A program made the translations under genes and the position numbers. A stretch of DNA of 64,000 nt from Phycisphaerales bacterium (GTDB lineage: Bacteria > Planctomycetota > Phycisphaerae > Phycisphaerales > UBA1924), in NCBI GenBank assembly GCA_030149165.1, contig JASBRY010000009.1, positions 1,054,001 to 1,118,000 on the forward strand, given 5' to 3'. Positions 34,104 through 42,282 of the stretch are shown in pieces. How positions within the stretch are numbered: the stretch's first letter is position 1; each line of letters opens with the position of its first letter. The notes below the pieces were generated by a model. It ran no database searches, had not been told where the DNA came from, and saw only the letters and a program-made list of their open reading frames with translations.

Positions 34104-35387
34104 CCAGGGGTTCAAAAACTCTATCCGAGTATGCAAATGAAACCGAGATGAGAGATGACTAGAAGCAATCGATTGAGATTGCCATCCATCAAACTATGTT
34201 CTCAGATTTCAGTCGCAGTATACAATAAGCTGCGCATGGATATCCATCACGAATGTGGTTTTTTCGTGGATCAGCTTCTTTGAAATGTGAATGACTCAGG
34301 CCGCCCGGAAGTAGTGCCGGAGCAACCCGCCGAGCCGAGTGTCACATTTGATTTCGCCGGTTACTACAGGCGGACTTCGATTGATGATGAGTCGATTGCC
34401 AATCCCCTGGTGAGGGCGTTCGAAGTGGTAATGCTCGACAAACTCGCTGATCAAGTAATCAAGATGTTTCCCGCCAACCGGTATGAAGTGATCAAGGCAC
34501 TCGGTCTTCAATAACTTGATCCATCGCTCGATATGCGCATTCATGAGCGGCGCCTCGACCGGTAACGGGTGCGGTTTCACGCCTTCGCGTTGAAGTGTTT
34601 CATTGAAATCCCTCGAGTAGAGCACGTCATTGTCTCGGATAAGAATAGTGGGGTGCTGAAGGCCAAGTTCCTTCACCATCTTCGGGAAAGTCTCAGCGAC
34701 CCGGCACATCCAATCGCTGGTGGGGTGCCGTGTTGACTTGGTGACGATGATTCTTCGGCTCTTGATATGCATGAATACAAGCGTGGTGTATCGTTTGAGC
34801 CCGCTTGGTGTGAGTACTTTCTTTGTGAAGAAATCGCACGACCAGAGCGTTGCTGCATGCCGTTTCAAGAACTTGTCCCACACTGGTTCCGTTCGATCGG
34901 GGGCTGGTTCGATACCTTGCTCTTTGAGGATTGATCGCACGGTTGATCTCGAGACCGACATGATCCCGAGCTTGCGGAGTTCGCCAAGTATTCGCGTGTA
35001 TCCCCAGCCGGGAGTCTTGGCCATTTGAACAACGAGCTTCTTGAAATCCCGGCGAGTTGGAGGCCGCCCGGTCTTCGCTTTGGATCGGCGGTTTTTGTGC
35101 TTATTTGTACGAAGCCACTTCTGAAATGTGCTGTATTGAACTATCGTGATGATCTCACGGAGAGCAGGGCCAACAGCCTTCCCGAATCGGATCAGTCTCC
35201 GGCGCTCACGCTTGGTCAAAGAGACCCGCTTGGGCAGTTTTCCCCGGAGGATTTGATTCTCAACAGTGAGGTACTGGAGCTGTGCGATGAGCTGGTCTTG
35301 GTCGGATTGGGCGAAAGCCAACAGTTTCGGTAGATGTGGGGCATTCAAGGGTCATCCAAAGCGCGGATAGGGTTTTTGAACCCCTGG
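34104..35387. mobile_element. IS-like element with 24-bp inverted repeats
   Basis: CCAGGGGTTCAAAAACTC... at 34104-34127 is mirrored at 35364-35387 with one mismatch in 24, and the interval contains one complete DDE transposase gene. No target-site duplication was seen. The real right end could lie further out at 35455, because a second copy of the region continues that far; the left IR would then be subterminal. Confidence 0.55.
34296..35348 (-). CDS. IS-type transposase with rve integrase core
   Basis: 350 residues. A helical N-terminus with RREERRRLIRF-like basic stretch and HTH (YTRILGELRKLGIMSVSRST) is followed by the retroviral-type integrase catalytic core: the DDE triad is seen as WSCDFF, IRDNDV and AHIERW. 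The family is IS3/IS481-like by architecture; I do not assign a named IS. The start codon appears to be TTG here, whereas a partial duplicate at 35858 has ATG at the same place, so translation may be weakened. The N-terminal end is repeated 510 bp away. Confidence 0.88.
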   Translation of the reverse strand: MNAPHLPKLLAFAQSDQDQLIAQLQYLTVENQILRGKLPKRVSLTKRERRRLIRFGKAVGPALREIITIVQYSTFQKWLRTNKHKNRRSKAKTGRPPTRRDFKKLVVQMAKTPGWGYTRILGELRKLGIMSVSRSTVRSILKEQGIEPAPDRTEPVWDKFLKRHAATLWSCDFFTKKVLTPSGLKRYTTLVFMHIKSRRIIVTKSTRHPTSDWMCRVAETFPKMVKELGLQHPTILIRDNDVLYSRDFNETLQREGVKPHPLPVEAPLMNAHIERWIKLLKTECLDHFIPVGGKHLDYLISEFVEHYHFERPHQGIGNRLIINRSPPVVTGEIKCDTRLGGLLRHYFRAA

Positions 35388-35402
35388 AGGGCGGGGTTTC
35401 TG

Positions 35403-35651
35403 CTAAAATCGAGGTGATTCTAGAGAGACCGAATGCCACATGTTTGAACACACTCCGCCTTCGGCTCCGGTGATTGCGTCACGGATTGAACCTTCGTTGA
35501 TGTCTCCAGATGTGTGTACCTCGGCAGAACCTGCCTGAGAAGAAACACTCGCACTGGCGACGAAAGGGAGTGCGATAAGCGCATTGCGGATCTTGTTCTC
35601 ACAATTGCCGCAGTGCATGTCCTCGATGGTGACATGGATGGTGTTGTTCAT
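35403..35651 (-). pseudogene. HMA-domain metallochaperone-like gene with 3' end replaced by IS sequence
   Basis: An 82-residue frame. Residues 1-67 are a heavy-metal-associated domain: MNNTIHVTIEDMHCGNCENKI has the CxxC metal site (Cys14, Cys17), and the beta-alpha-beta-beta-alpha-beta fold appears nearly complete to AITGAEGGV. The last 15 residues (CSNMWHSVSLESPRF) are read from the repeated IS-associated end, so the native 3' end has been lost or was exactly at this point. It may still encode a functional CopZ-like protein with an altered tail. No partner gene is adjacent; a second HMA protein occurs at 46266. Confidence 0.7.
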
Positions 35652-35726
35652 GGGGTTGCTCGTCTAGGTGTGAATGAGGTCCTATCGGTTTCGATCGATT
35701 TGACGATGCCTGATACGCATCATGAT

Positions 35727-35858
35727 TCAAGATGAGAACAGCGTAACCACTCGCCGTAGTATCTGATTCTCAACAGTGAGGTTCTGGAGCTGTGCGATGA
35801 GCTTGTCCTGGTCGGATCGAGCGAATGCCAAAAGTTTCGGTAGATGTGGGGCATTCAT
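35727..35858 (-). pseudogene. Truncated duplicate of the IS transposase N-terminus
   Basis: A 43-residue frame that matches the first 35 residues of the complete transposase (MNAPHLPKLLAFARSDQ against AFAQSDQ) and then diverges into unrelated sequence before a stop. It has an ATG where the intact copy has TTG, and lacks the DDE core, so it is a remnant of a second insertion or of a partial duplication. Confidence 0.85.
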
Positions 35859-35989
35859 GGGTCAACCAGGACGCGGATAGGGTTTATGAACCCCTGGAGG
35901 GAGGGGTTACTTCAAAGATCGAGGCGATTCTAGAGAGACTGAATGCCATATGTTTGAACACACTCGGTATCTGTGGTGCAAAAATGTGA

Positions 35990-37015
35990 TCATGTGCCTG
36001 TAATGCATGAATGAGTACGAGCAATAATGAACTGGAGAATCTGGTAAGCGTTCAATGCGGCGCCTTTGCGGAGTTGGTCGCAACACGCCCAAAGTATGAC
36101 TTTGCAGGATGTGCCACTGTGCACAGTGCGGATCCTCCCAATCTTGACACTGTCAGATCCTGTAACATCCAATGGTGTAACCGAAGATCCCGCTATTTCA
36201 ACATCGATTCCTGCAGAAACTAAGCACGAACGGATATCTTCTATACTTGCGTATGAACATAGCTCAGCAATAATCGCTTGAGAGTGAGTCCGCTCAACCG
36301 GGACACGAACGCATGTTGGGATGACTTCAAGTGATTCATCGCGCCAAATCTTGCGGGTCTCGGCGATCATCTTGGATTCTTCACCATTGAACCCTGTTGC
36401 TGGGTCGATGCTCGATTCATGCTCGAACACATTGAATGCACAAGTGTGTGGGAATACATTCAATGTCGCTGGCAATCCTTCCAAGGCGGAGGCGGTGTTT
36501 GAATAAAGCTCATCCAAACCTGCGCGACCGGCTCCTGACACTGCTTGATAGGTCGAGACCTGAAGCGAGCGGATCCCGAAGGCTCTGCGAATCGGATTCA
36601 ATGCAGAGACCAACATCACAGTTGAGCAGTTGGGGTTTGCGATGACCTTGGTCGATTCTGTGATCAAGTCGCCGTTAATCTCCGGAACGACCAGAGGCAC
36701 ACTGCTCTCCAAGCGGAATGCTGATGAGTTGTCGATGATTATGGCTTGGGTATCTGCGAGGAGCTGCTGTGTCTGGATTGCGGTTTCTGCATCAGCACAG
36801 AGCAGAGCGAAATCGAGTTTGGCTTGTGATATAGCGTTCAATGGCTCGATTCGAATATCGCATTGCCCAAACTCGATATTAGATCCCGCCGATCTGGACG
36901 AACCGAAGCAACGAATGGATCCACTGGGATGCCCGTGATCGTGAAGGATCTTTAGCAACTCTGTCCCAACCGCACCTGTGACACCGACAATTCCAATAGT
37001 TGGGGTATCAGACAT
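35990..37015 (-). CDS. asd: Aspartate-semialdehyde dehydrogenase
   Basis: 341 residues from MSDTPTIGIVGVTGAVG. It converts aspartyl phosphate with NADPH to aspartate semialdehyde, the branch point to lysine, methionine and threonine. Visible are the Rossmann motif GVTGAVG at 8-14, the catalytic cysteine in ANPNCST near residue 128, the QAVSGAG substrate segment and the HSQAI active-site region near 250. The start overlaps the stop of the aspartokinase-homoserine dehydrogenase gene by 8 bp. The C-terminus reads into the area just beside an IS remnant, so the last few residues may be altered. Confidence 0.93.
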   Translation of the reverse strand: MSDTPTIGIVGVTGAVGTELLKILHDHGHPSGSIRCFGSSRSAGSNIEFGQCDIRIEPLNAISQAKLDFALLCADAETAIQTQQLLADTQAIIIDNSSAFRLESSVPLVVPEINGDLITESTKVIANPNCSTVMLVSALNPIRRAFGIRSLQVSTYQAVSGAGRAGLDELYSNTASALEGLPATLNVFPHTCAFNVFEHESSIDPATGFNGEESKMIAETRKIWRDESLEVIPTCVRVPVERTHSQAIIAELCSYASIEDIRSCLVSAGIDVEIAGSSVTPLDVTGSDSVKIGRIRTVHSGTSCKVILWACCDQLRKGAALNAYQILQFIIARTHSCITGT

Positions 37016-38693
37016 GGCACACCTCCGATGCGTGAGTCTGGTCACTTCTGATGCGGCTCACTTCGAGTAGATCAGCAAGGACCGCTTCACTTGTTGGCCA
37101 ACGACCGGCACCCTTGCCACGCAGTGTGGTGATGGAGCCATCGGCGTGCATTAGCTCAACGATGTTCCATTCGTTTTGTGTTTTTTCGTAGTCAGAACTT
37201 GCAGCAACTAATTCGACACCAACACTCGCACCATTAGGATTCAGCTTCGCGATCTGTCGTGCTGGGTAGGTCGGCTTATTCTGCTGAACCCAATCTGTGA
37301 GTGACTGACCAAGACTGTCATCCGTGTTGATCGACCACCCAAGTTTTTGGGCAATTACGCTGAGCTTGTCGAGGGCGTCACGTCCATCAAGATCTCGGCT
37401 TGGATCAGCTTCGGCGAAACCCTTTGCCTGGGCATCGAGTACGGCTTCGTTAAAATCAATCCCGGCTTGGAGAGATCCCAGAATAGCGTTGCCAGTACCG
37501 TTGAGGATTCCTTTTACTGAGACTATCGAGTCATCATTGAGTGATTCGAGCACCGGTACGGCACCGCCGACCGATGCTGACGCACGGATTTCTTTGTGGT
37601 GATGCGATGACAGAATATGAAGATCGGTGCCATATTCAGCAATCAGTGCCTTGTTCGCGGTAATGAAGTCTGCGCCATTTGTAATTGCACTTGTGGCAAC
37701 GTCAAGAGAGACTTTGCACCCACCGATGGTCTCGATGATGACATCAGCACCGAATCGAGCTACCTCAGTCGCGCTATCCGTGATCAGTACGTTATCACGT
37801 TCACAACATCGTTCGGGATTTCGACGTGCGATGCCGGTGACTTCGAAGAGATCAGGTAGCTGTTCGATGAGCTCCAGCACGCCGCCGCCAACAGTTCCAC
37901 AACCGCATAAGCCCACGCTGAGCTTCTTGGTTGTATCAGGAATTTCATTGAGAACACTCTCAGCGGGTCCGATGGTGGTCGGGCGTGTTCCGTTGAATCG
38001 CCCAAGCTCGAACTCAATCGCATGAGTCTGGGCGAACTGCAAAGCTTTATGCTGAATGATCGAGCCGTCGGTCTCCAGCGCATCCTCGTAGCTCGCGTAT
38101 TGGTATCGAGCTGGAGCGATGTCCGATGATGCCGGGTCAGACTCATAGAGCCCGTCAACATCCTTGATGAGCCGACAGCAATCCGCTTGCAGCTGGTTCG
38201 CGAGGAATACCGCGCTCAGATCCGAGCCGCCACGCCCGAGCGTGACACTCTCTCCGCTCTCGGTGAGCGCGACGAACCCCGGGAAGACAACGACGCCGTC
38301 TTTGTCGAGTGCATCGTTAATGCGTGTGCAGTTCACGGACTCAGGCTGAGCATCGAGTGCAGGACCGTATGCCCGCAGCTCAACCGTACCCGGCGTAAGC
38401 ATTCGAGCGGGGATGCCCGCGCGATCAAGGTGGATGCCCAAGAGTGTTGACGACTCTCGTTCGCCGAGCCCTAGCAAGCAGGCGCGGACATGATCAGATG
38501 AGTTCGGGCACAGCTCGTCGCACTGGTTTGAGAGTTCTTCGGTGCGTCCGGCTAGAGCCGAAACGACCGCGACAACTCGCCAGCCTTCGCGGCGCCAGCG
38601 GTAGATCTCGTGGACTGCAATACGGAGACGACGCTCATCAAGCAGGACTGAGCCGCCGAACTTAAGGACAATGGTTCGCTTTGGCTTAGGCAT
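37008..38693 (-). CDS. thrA: Bifunctional aspartokinase-homoserine dehydrogenase lacking ACT domains
   Basis: 561 residues from MPKPKRTIVLKFGGSVL. Residues 1-245 are an aspartate kinase (KFGGSVL at 11-17, GRGGSDLSAVFLA at 153-165). Residues 257-561 are homoserine dehydrogenase, starting with the NAD-binding GLCGCGTVGGG at 261-271. E. coli ThrA has about 820 residues, with two ACT-type regulatory domains between the two catalytic parts; only a 12-residue linker is present here, so feedback inhibition by threonine through ACT domains is not expected. Starts further upstream lie inside the metB-like gene and are unlikely. Gene starts and stops overlap by 8 bp on both sides. Confidence 0.9.
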   Translation of the reverse strand: MPKPKRTIVLKFGGSVLLDERRLRIAVHEIYRWRREGWRVVAVVSALAGRTEELSNQCDELCPNSSDHVRACLLGLGERESSTLLGIHLDRAGIPARMLTPGTVELRAYGPALDAQPESVNCTRINDALDKDGVVVFPGFVALTESGESVTLGRGGSDLSAVFLANQLQADCCRLIKDVDGLYESDPASSDIAPARYQYASYEDALETDGSIIQHKALQFAQTHAIEFELGRFNGTRPTTIGPAESVLNEIPDTTKKLSVGLCGCGTVGGGVLELIEQLPDLFEVTGIARRNPERCCERDNVLITDSATEVARFGADVIIETIGGCKVSLDVATSAITNGADFITANKALIAEYGTDLHILSSHHHKEIRASASVGGAVPVLESLNDDSIVSVKGILNGTGNAILGSLQAGIDFNEAVLDAQAKGFAEADPSRDLDGRDALDKLSVIAQKLGWSINTDDSLGQSLTDWVQQNKPTYPARQIAKLNPNGASVGVELVAASSDYEKTQNEWNIVELMHADGSITTLRGKGAGRWPTSEAVLADLLEVSRIRSDQTHASEVCHV

Positions 38694-39906
38694 TGGCCGC
38701 CTCCAGTTCTTCAGCATCAATACCCGACTCAGTTGCAACGAGTGCCTGCTGGATGTCAGCGAGCAGTTCTTCAGCGTTCTCAAGACCAACTGAGAGGCGA
38801 AGCAACCCATCGGTGATACCGACCGCGAGGCGCTGATCGCGCGGCACATCCGCGTGTGTCATCGAAGCCGGGTGCGTAATGAGTGTTTCGACCGAGCCGA
38901 CATGCTCGACGAGTGTGCACAGCTTGAGCTGCTCGACAAACGAACACGCACGCTCGAATCCGCCTGATACTGCGAAGGCGATCACCGCGCCGTGCCCACC
39001 AAGATGCTGACGTTGAACGATCTCTGCGTCGGTTCCGGTTGCGAGCGATGGGTGGAAGACGCTATCGATCGACTCGTTGTTGTTGAGCCACTCAGCGATC
39101 TGAGTTGCGGACTGCGACTGCGTCTTAATGCGCAGTGGAAGAGTCTTGATCCCGTTGCTGGTCAGCCACCCGTTGAAAGGCGACTGGATCGCGCCGGTGC
39201 ACTTGCGGATGAACTTGATCCGCTCGAGCAACTTTTCGTCACGTGTGACAATTGAGCCGCCGAGTGCGACAGAGTGCCCATCGATGAACTTGGTCGTCGA
39301 GTAGATCGAGATATCCGCGCCCAGATCGAGTGGTTGCTGTAGGATCGGTGTTAGGAATGTGTTGTCCACCGCGAGCTTCACGCCCGCCTGCTTGGCGATC
39401 TCGGCGCAACCCGTGATGTCGGTGATGTCGAGTGTCGGATTCGAAGGCGTCTCGACAAAGATCAACTCGGTGGTGGGGCGGATTGCCTGACGGATCGCTT
39501 CGAGATCAGACGAATCAACGAAAGTCGTCGTGATTCCCAGATCGTTGAGTAGCTGTTGGAGCAGTCGGGTGGTGCCGCCATACACGCCTCGCCCACAGAT
39601 GACATGGTCGCCATTACGAAGCAGGCTCAGGAAGAGTGCGGTCTCTGCTGCCAACCCGGTTCCGAAACACACCGCAGGCGGTGCGTTCTCAAGCTGCCCG
39701 AGTGTTTCCTCGAGTGCGGTGACCGAAGGGTTGGATACCCGGGAGTACTGGTGGGTAGGGTCTGAACCCACGCCGGAGCGCTGGAAAGTGGTCGATTGTG
39801 CGATACCAGACACGAGGGGCTGGCCGTCTTCGACGGGCAGGCCGCGGCGCAGGCAGATCGACTCGGGGGAGGGGGTGGTGGAAACGTTGTTGATGTGAGA
39901 TCCCAT
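38686..39906 (-). CDS. Cystathionine gamma-synthase / O-acylhomoserine sulfhydrylase family PLP enzyme
   Basis: 406 residues from MGSHINNVSTT. The trans-sulfuration family is clear from SRVSNPSVTALEETLGQLE, the active-site loop STTKFIDGHS with the PLP lysine, and GGSIVTRDE. It makes cystathionine or homocysteine from an activated homoserine, the step leading to methionine; which substrate is used cannot be told. The start is fixed by GAAGGAG 8 bases upstream, and the 230-bp leader holds a SAM-clan riboswitch, which agrees with methionine biosynthesis. It is the first gene of the operon with thrA and asd. Confidence 0.88.
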   Translation of the reverse strand: MGSHINNVSTTPSPESICLRRGLPVEDGQPLVSGIAQSTTFQRSGVGSDPTHQYSRVSNPSVTALEETLGQLENAPPAVCFGTGLAAETALFLSLLRNGDHVICGRGVYGGTTRLLQQLLNDLGITTTFVDSSDLEAIRQAIRPTTELIFVETPSNPTLDITDITGCAEIAKQAGVKLAVDNTFLTPILQQPLDLGADISIYSTTKFIDGHSVALGGSIVTRDEKLLERIKFIRKCTGAIQSPFNGWLTSNGIKTLPLRIKTQSQSATQIAEWLNNNESIDSVFHPSLATGTDAEIVQRQHLGGHGAVIAFAVSGGFERACSFVEQLKLCTLVEHVGSVETLITHPASMTHADVPRDQRLAVGITDGLLRLSVGLENAEELLADIQQALVATESGIDAEELEAANA

Positions 39907-39926
39907 GCTGTGAACTCCTTCACAGC
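39907..39926 (-). promoter_or_regulatory. Hairpin presenting the Shine-Dalgarno sequence of the metB-like gene
   Basis: The 20 bases just before the ATG form a perfect 8-bp stem, arms GCTGTGAA and TTCACAGC on the minus strand, around the loop GGAG that is the ribosome binding site. With the riboswitch upstream, this is a likely translational expression platform. Confidence 0.7.
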
Positions 39927-40000
39927 ATCGAGAGCTTCCAGTGTTGGCATGGAATGCAGCGACATCGCTGCGTTTTGGCAAATCCGCATTCGCGGCTGCC

Positions 40001-40099
40001 CACATCGTTCCCCATGCCGGGGCTGGTCTCGGCACCGTGGCTGCTTTCCAGCTCGGTTGCCGCCCGGGACCTTTGAGACATCCCAGGACTCTTGATGCA
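40001..40099 (-). promoter_or_regulatory. SAM-clan (SAM-I/SAM-IV-like) riboswitch
   Basis: On the minus strand a four-way junction can be drawn: P1 TGCATC/GATGTG (40094-40099 with 40001-40006), then ATCAAGAG as in S-box RNAs. P2 is CCTGGGA/TCCCGGG, and GGCAACC follows at 40055-40061. P3 is GCTG/CAGC, then GGTGCC at 40031-40036, and P4 is CCCC/GGGG. The P2 loop GTCTC (40075-40079) is complementary to GAGAC at 40026-40030, the expected pseudoknot. The two conserved blocks GGCAACC and GGTGCC are diagnostic for SAM-binding aptamers. The shortened P2 leaves the exact subclass open. It lies ahead of the metB-like gene. Confidence 0.85.
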
Positions 40100-40651
40100 A
40101 GTTGCGAAAAGCATACCCCAAAGATCAAAAGTGTCAAGACTAATAACGAATTATTGCTGAAGTGATGCAGTGTGCAACTGCCGAACTGCTTTAAACATCG
40201 GTCAACTGGACGGGAAAATTCTTGAGCTTCAAAAAGAGTATGGATTTTGCCTACTCGTATGGAGTGAGCGGCCGAATGTGTAAGAGCGATGACGCAGAAT
40301 GCAGAATCTAATCAAAGAAACTGATTGTAGTGTGCACAAAGTAAACGATGAGAACTAGCAGGTATGCCGCTTTGGTTTCGGAGAGATCGATTTGTTTGAG
40401 GTGCAAAAACTCTATCCGTGCCTCGATCATGTGATTCAGTCGAGCTTGTTCGAGAAAACAGTCTCGAACGCTGACACTGAGAGTAAGTCTGTTCGCCATG
40501 GTACGTATGGATTCAAATTTGGATCTGTATGGTTTCACATCGGGAGGTATTGGACTTCGGCTGAGTTTTTGAACCCTACGGGACACCTCGTGACAGGCTT
40601 CAAAAGGCGGTCGGCGCATTACCAATGTAAATGTCGTGAGTTCGATTCTCA
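40100..40651. other. Non-coding interval with IS-like inverted motif
   Basis: No supportable gene. GGTGCAAAAACTCTATCCG at 40400-40418 resembles the left inverted repeat of the IS at 34104, and GAGTTTTTGAACCC at 40563-40576 is its approximate mirror, suggesting a short non-autonomous remnant of about 175 bp. A tRNA-like T-arm (GTTCGATTCTC, 40630-40640) is present without a full cloverleaf. Confidence 0.4.
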
Positions 40652-42142
40652 TCAATAATATTCTGGGAATCGTACTCCATCGATATGTTGAATGTAGTTC
40701 ACATGGCGTCCCGCCGAGCTATTGTATATTGGACGATTGACCTGATCATAACTGAGTGTTCGAACAGTCCGCGATGATTTATGGAAGTCGAAACAACTGT
40801 CATGCCACTCCAAACCCAAGAAATCTACGATACGCGGGATCTCGTTCTGTGGATCGGCGACCAGTTGTTCATATCTTACTTCGAGAATTGGTATGTCTAG
40901 TGTCTCTTTCCAGTGCCGCATCATGCGCTCGGACAATGCCCATGCATTAGCAACCCACTCGACTTTTGTAGTCCATGCATGTACATTGTTATTGAAACCG
41001 CCCATGAAGCATGAAATGGCGACATCGCGAGGGTCGCGAATTGCATGTATGATTTTGGTTCTTGGAAAGAGCTTTGCCAACACTCCGATCAACTTGTCAT
41101 TTCCTAGGGCTTTGTTGACAATGCGATCTGCATGCTCGTGTGCCTTGCCCTGAACTTCACGTATGTACGCATGAGCTACTCGTGACCAACTGGCGGAGTT
41201 TAAGTTCCCGAAGCACGCAGGAGGGGCTAGATTCGGTACATAGTTTCTCGCTAGGTTCAGGGCGAATGTCTCTATGGTGTCTAGTTCACCGACACCGGCA
41301 GCCCTAGGATGTGCATCGATAATCTGATCTATCAACGATGTCCCGGATCTGGGCATGCCGGCTATGAATACTGGGACCTGTGATTCGCAATTGCTGATTG
41401 GAAACAGCGCCATACGTTCGAGAGACCAGTTCTCTAGCAGCGCGTCCACTCCTTCTTCGTGCAGCTCTGGGTCATACTCAACGTGCCCAAGCTGATTGGC
41501 GATATCCGCGCACTCCCAAGCTGCAGCGTATTCCCCGGCTCGATCAAATGCCTTGGCTTTAAGAAACAAGCTCGATACACGAAGCGAGTCCGGGAGATCA
41601 TCTCGAGACAACAACTTATCAATGCACGCAATTGCCCCTATGTAGTCTTTTCTTTGAACGAGAACCTTGGACCACTCGCAAAGAGGCCCTAAAGGAAGTT
41701 CTGCCCCTGACGAGCGGTGATGGCTTACGACCGGCGAGAGTATCTCGAATGCCTCACCAACTCGACCTGCTTCTTCAAGGGTGCCGGCGTGGAGTGCAAT
41801 AACACTCAGGTCATCAGGTCGGTGTTTCTTTATCTGCTCACACCAAGAGATTCCCTGTTCAGTCTCGCCAAGGCGTCGATAGCACCTCGCGAGAATGAGC
41901 ATAGGCTCTACTCGTTTGACCTGCTTCAACGCTCGTTTTGCCAGCTCAATAGCCTTGCGCGAATGTTCGAGTTGCTCGTGCGCAATCGCTGAGAGATAGA
42001 GCACTTCGGGATCATTGCTAGATCTCGAATTCAAGGTGGCGATCGTTCGCAATGCTTCGCGAGGAGATCTGTTAGACAGATGCCGCCGTGATGCCTGAAT
42101 AACTCTCGATAGTTTCGTATTGGTACTCAACGGGCCACTCAT
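40652..42142 (-). CDS. TPR-containing sulfotransferase
   Basis: 496 residues. The N-terminal 220 residues are tetratricopeptide-like helical repeats (for example ALRTIATLNS and AIELAKRALKQVKRVEPMLI). From about residue 255 a sulfotransferase domain follows, with the PAPS 5'-phosphosulfate motif VFIAGMPRSGTSLIDQII and the downstream RDPRDVAISCF segment for 3'-phosphate binding. TPR-sulfotransferases transfer sulfate to proteins or glycans and are frequent in Planctomycetes. The acceptor is unknown. No membrane segment is evident. The gene stands alone between the met operon leader and the PEP-CTERM gene. Confidence 0.88.
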   Translation of the reverse strand: MSGPLSTNTKLSRVIQASRRHLSNRSPREALRTIATLNSRSSNDPEVLYLSAIAHEQLEHSRKAIELAKRALKQVKRVEPMLILARCYRRLGETEQGISWCEQIKKHRPDDLSVIALHAGTLEEAGRVGEAFEILSPVVSHHRSSGAELPLGPLCEWSKVLVQRKDYIGAIACIDKLLSRDDLPDSLRVSSLFLKAKAFDRAGEYAAAWECADIANQLGHVEYDPELHEEGVDALLENWSLERMALFPISNCESQVPVFIAGMPRSGTSLIDQIIDAHPRAAGVGELDTIETFALNLARNYVPNLAPPACFGNLNSASWSRVAHAYIREVQGKAHEHADRIVNKALGNDKLIGVLAKLFPRTKIIHAIRDPRDVAISCFMGGFNNNVHAWTTKVEWVANAWALSERMMRHWKETLDIPILEVRYEQLVADPQNEIPRIVDFLGLEWHDSCFDFHKSSRTVRTLSYDQVNRPIYNSSAGRHVNYIQHIDGVRFPEYY

Positions 42143-42210
42143 TTCGCGTCAGAGTTAATATACTATGTAGTACGCTGATCCAATAGATTACCACAAAAGT
42201 ACACTGACAA

Positions 42211-42238
42211 ACGTCCTTGAGATGCCTCTCAAGGACGT
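42211..42238 (-). terminator. Hairpin downstream of the PEP-CTERM gene
   Basis: ACGTCCTTGAG (42211-42221) and CTCAAGGACGT (42228-42238) form a perfect 11-bp stem with loop ATGCCT. On the minus strand it is followed by TTTGTCAG, a weak T-tract. It lies 45 bases after the PEP-CTERM gene stop and is probably its terminator. Confidence 0.65.
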
Positions 42239-42282
42239 CGAAGAGAAGTTGACAAACTTCGTTTTAGCGTTATCCAAGGGTA

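Larger units (their letters stand above)
35254..35965. repeat. 202-bp direct repeat pair, 510 bp apart
   Basis: 35254-35455 and 35764-35965 align without any gap, starting within the transposase 5' end and ending TTTGAACACACTC. Differences are scattered substitutions. The right-hand copy carries the truncated transposase remnant; the outer limit GAGTGTGTTCAAAC (minus strand) probably marks an element end. Confidence 0.85.

Noticed and set aside
13966..34295. Direct repeat of the tRNA-Ser 3' end as an integration scar
   Set aside because: I looked for GTTCGAATCCCCCC near 27.2 kb and 34 kb and found none; the element's right end stays unknown.
34104..35455. Exact ends and target duplication of the IS at 34.1-35.4 kb
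   Set aside because: The 24-bp inverted repeats and the outer limit of the 202-bp duplication disagree on the right end, and no target-site duplication is visible.
39907..40137. 77-residue extension of the metB-like protein
   Set aside because: The extension reads through the riboswitch and its hairpins, whereas ATG at 39906 has a strong Shine-Dalgarno site.
40308..40655. 115-residue minus-strand frame
   Set aside because: Spans the IS-like inverted motif and T-arm fragment, has no ribosome binding site and no recognisable family.
40580..40660. Possible tRNA (T-loop GTTCGATTCTC)
   Set aside because: The T-arm looks good, but no acceptor stem forms and the anticodon stem has two mismatches; at best a fragment.
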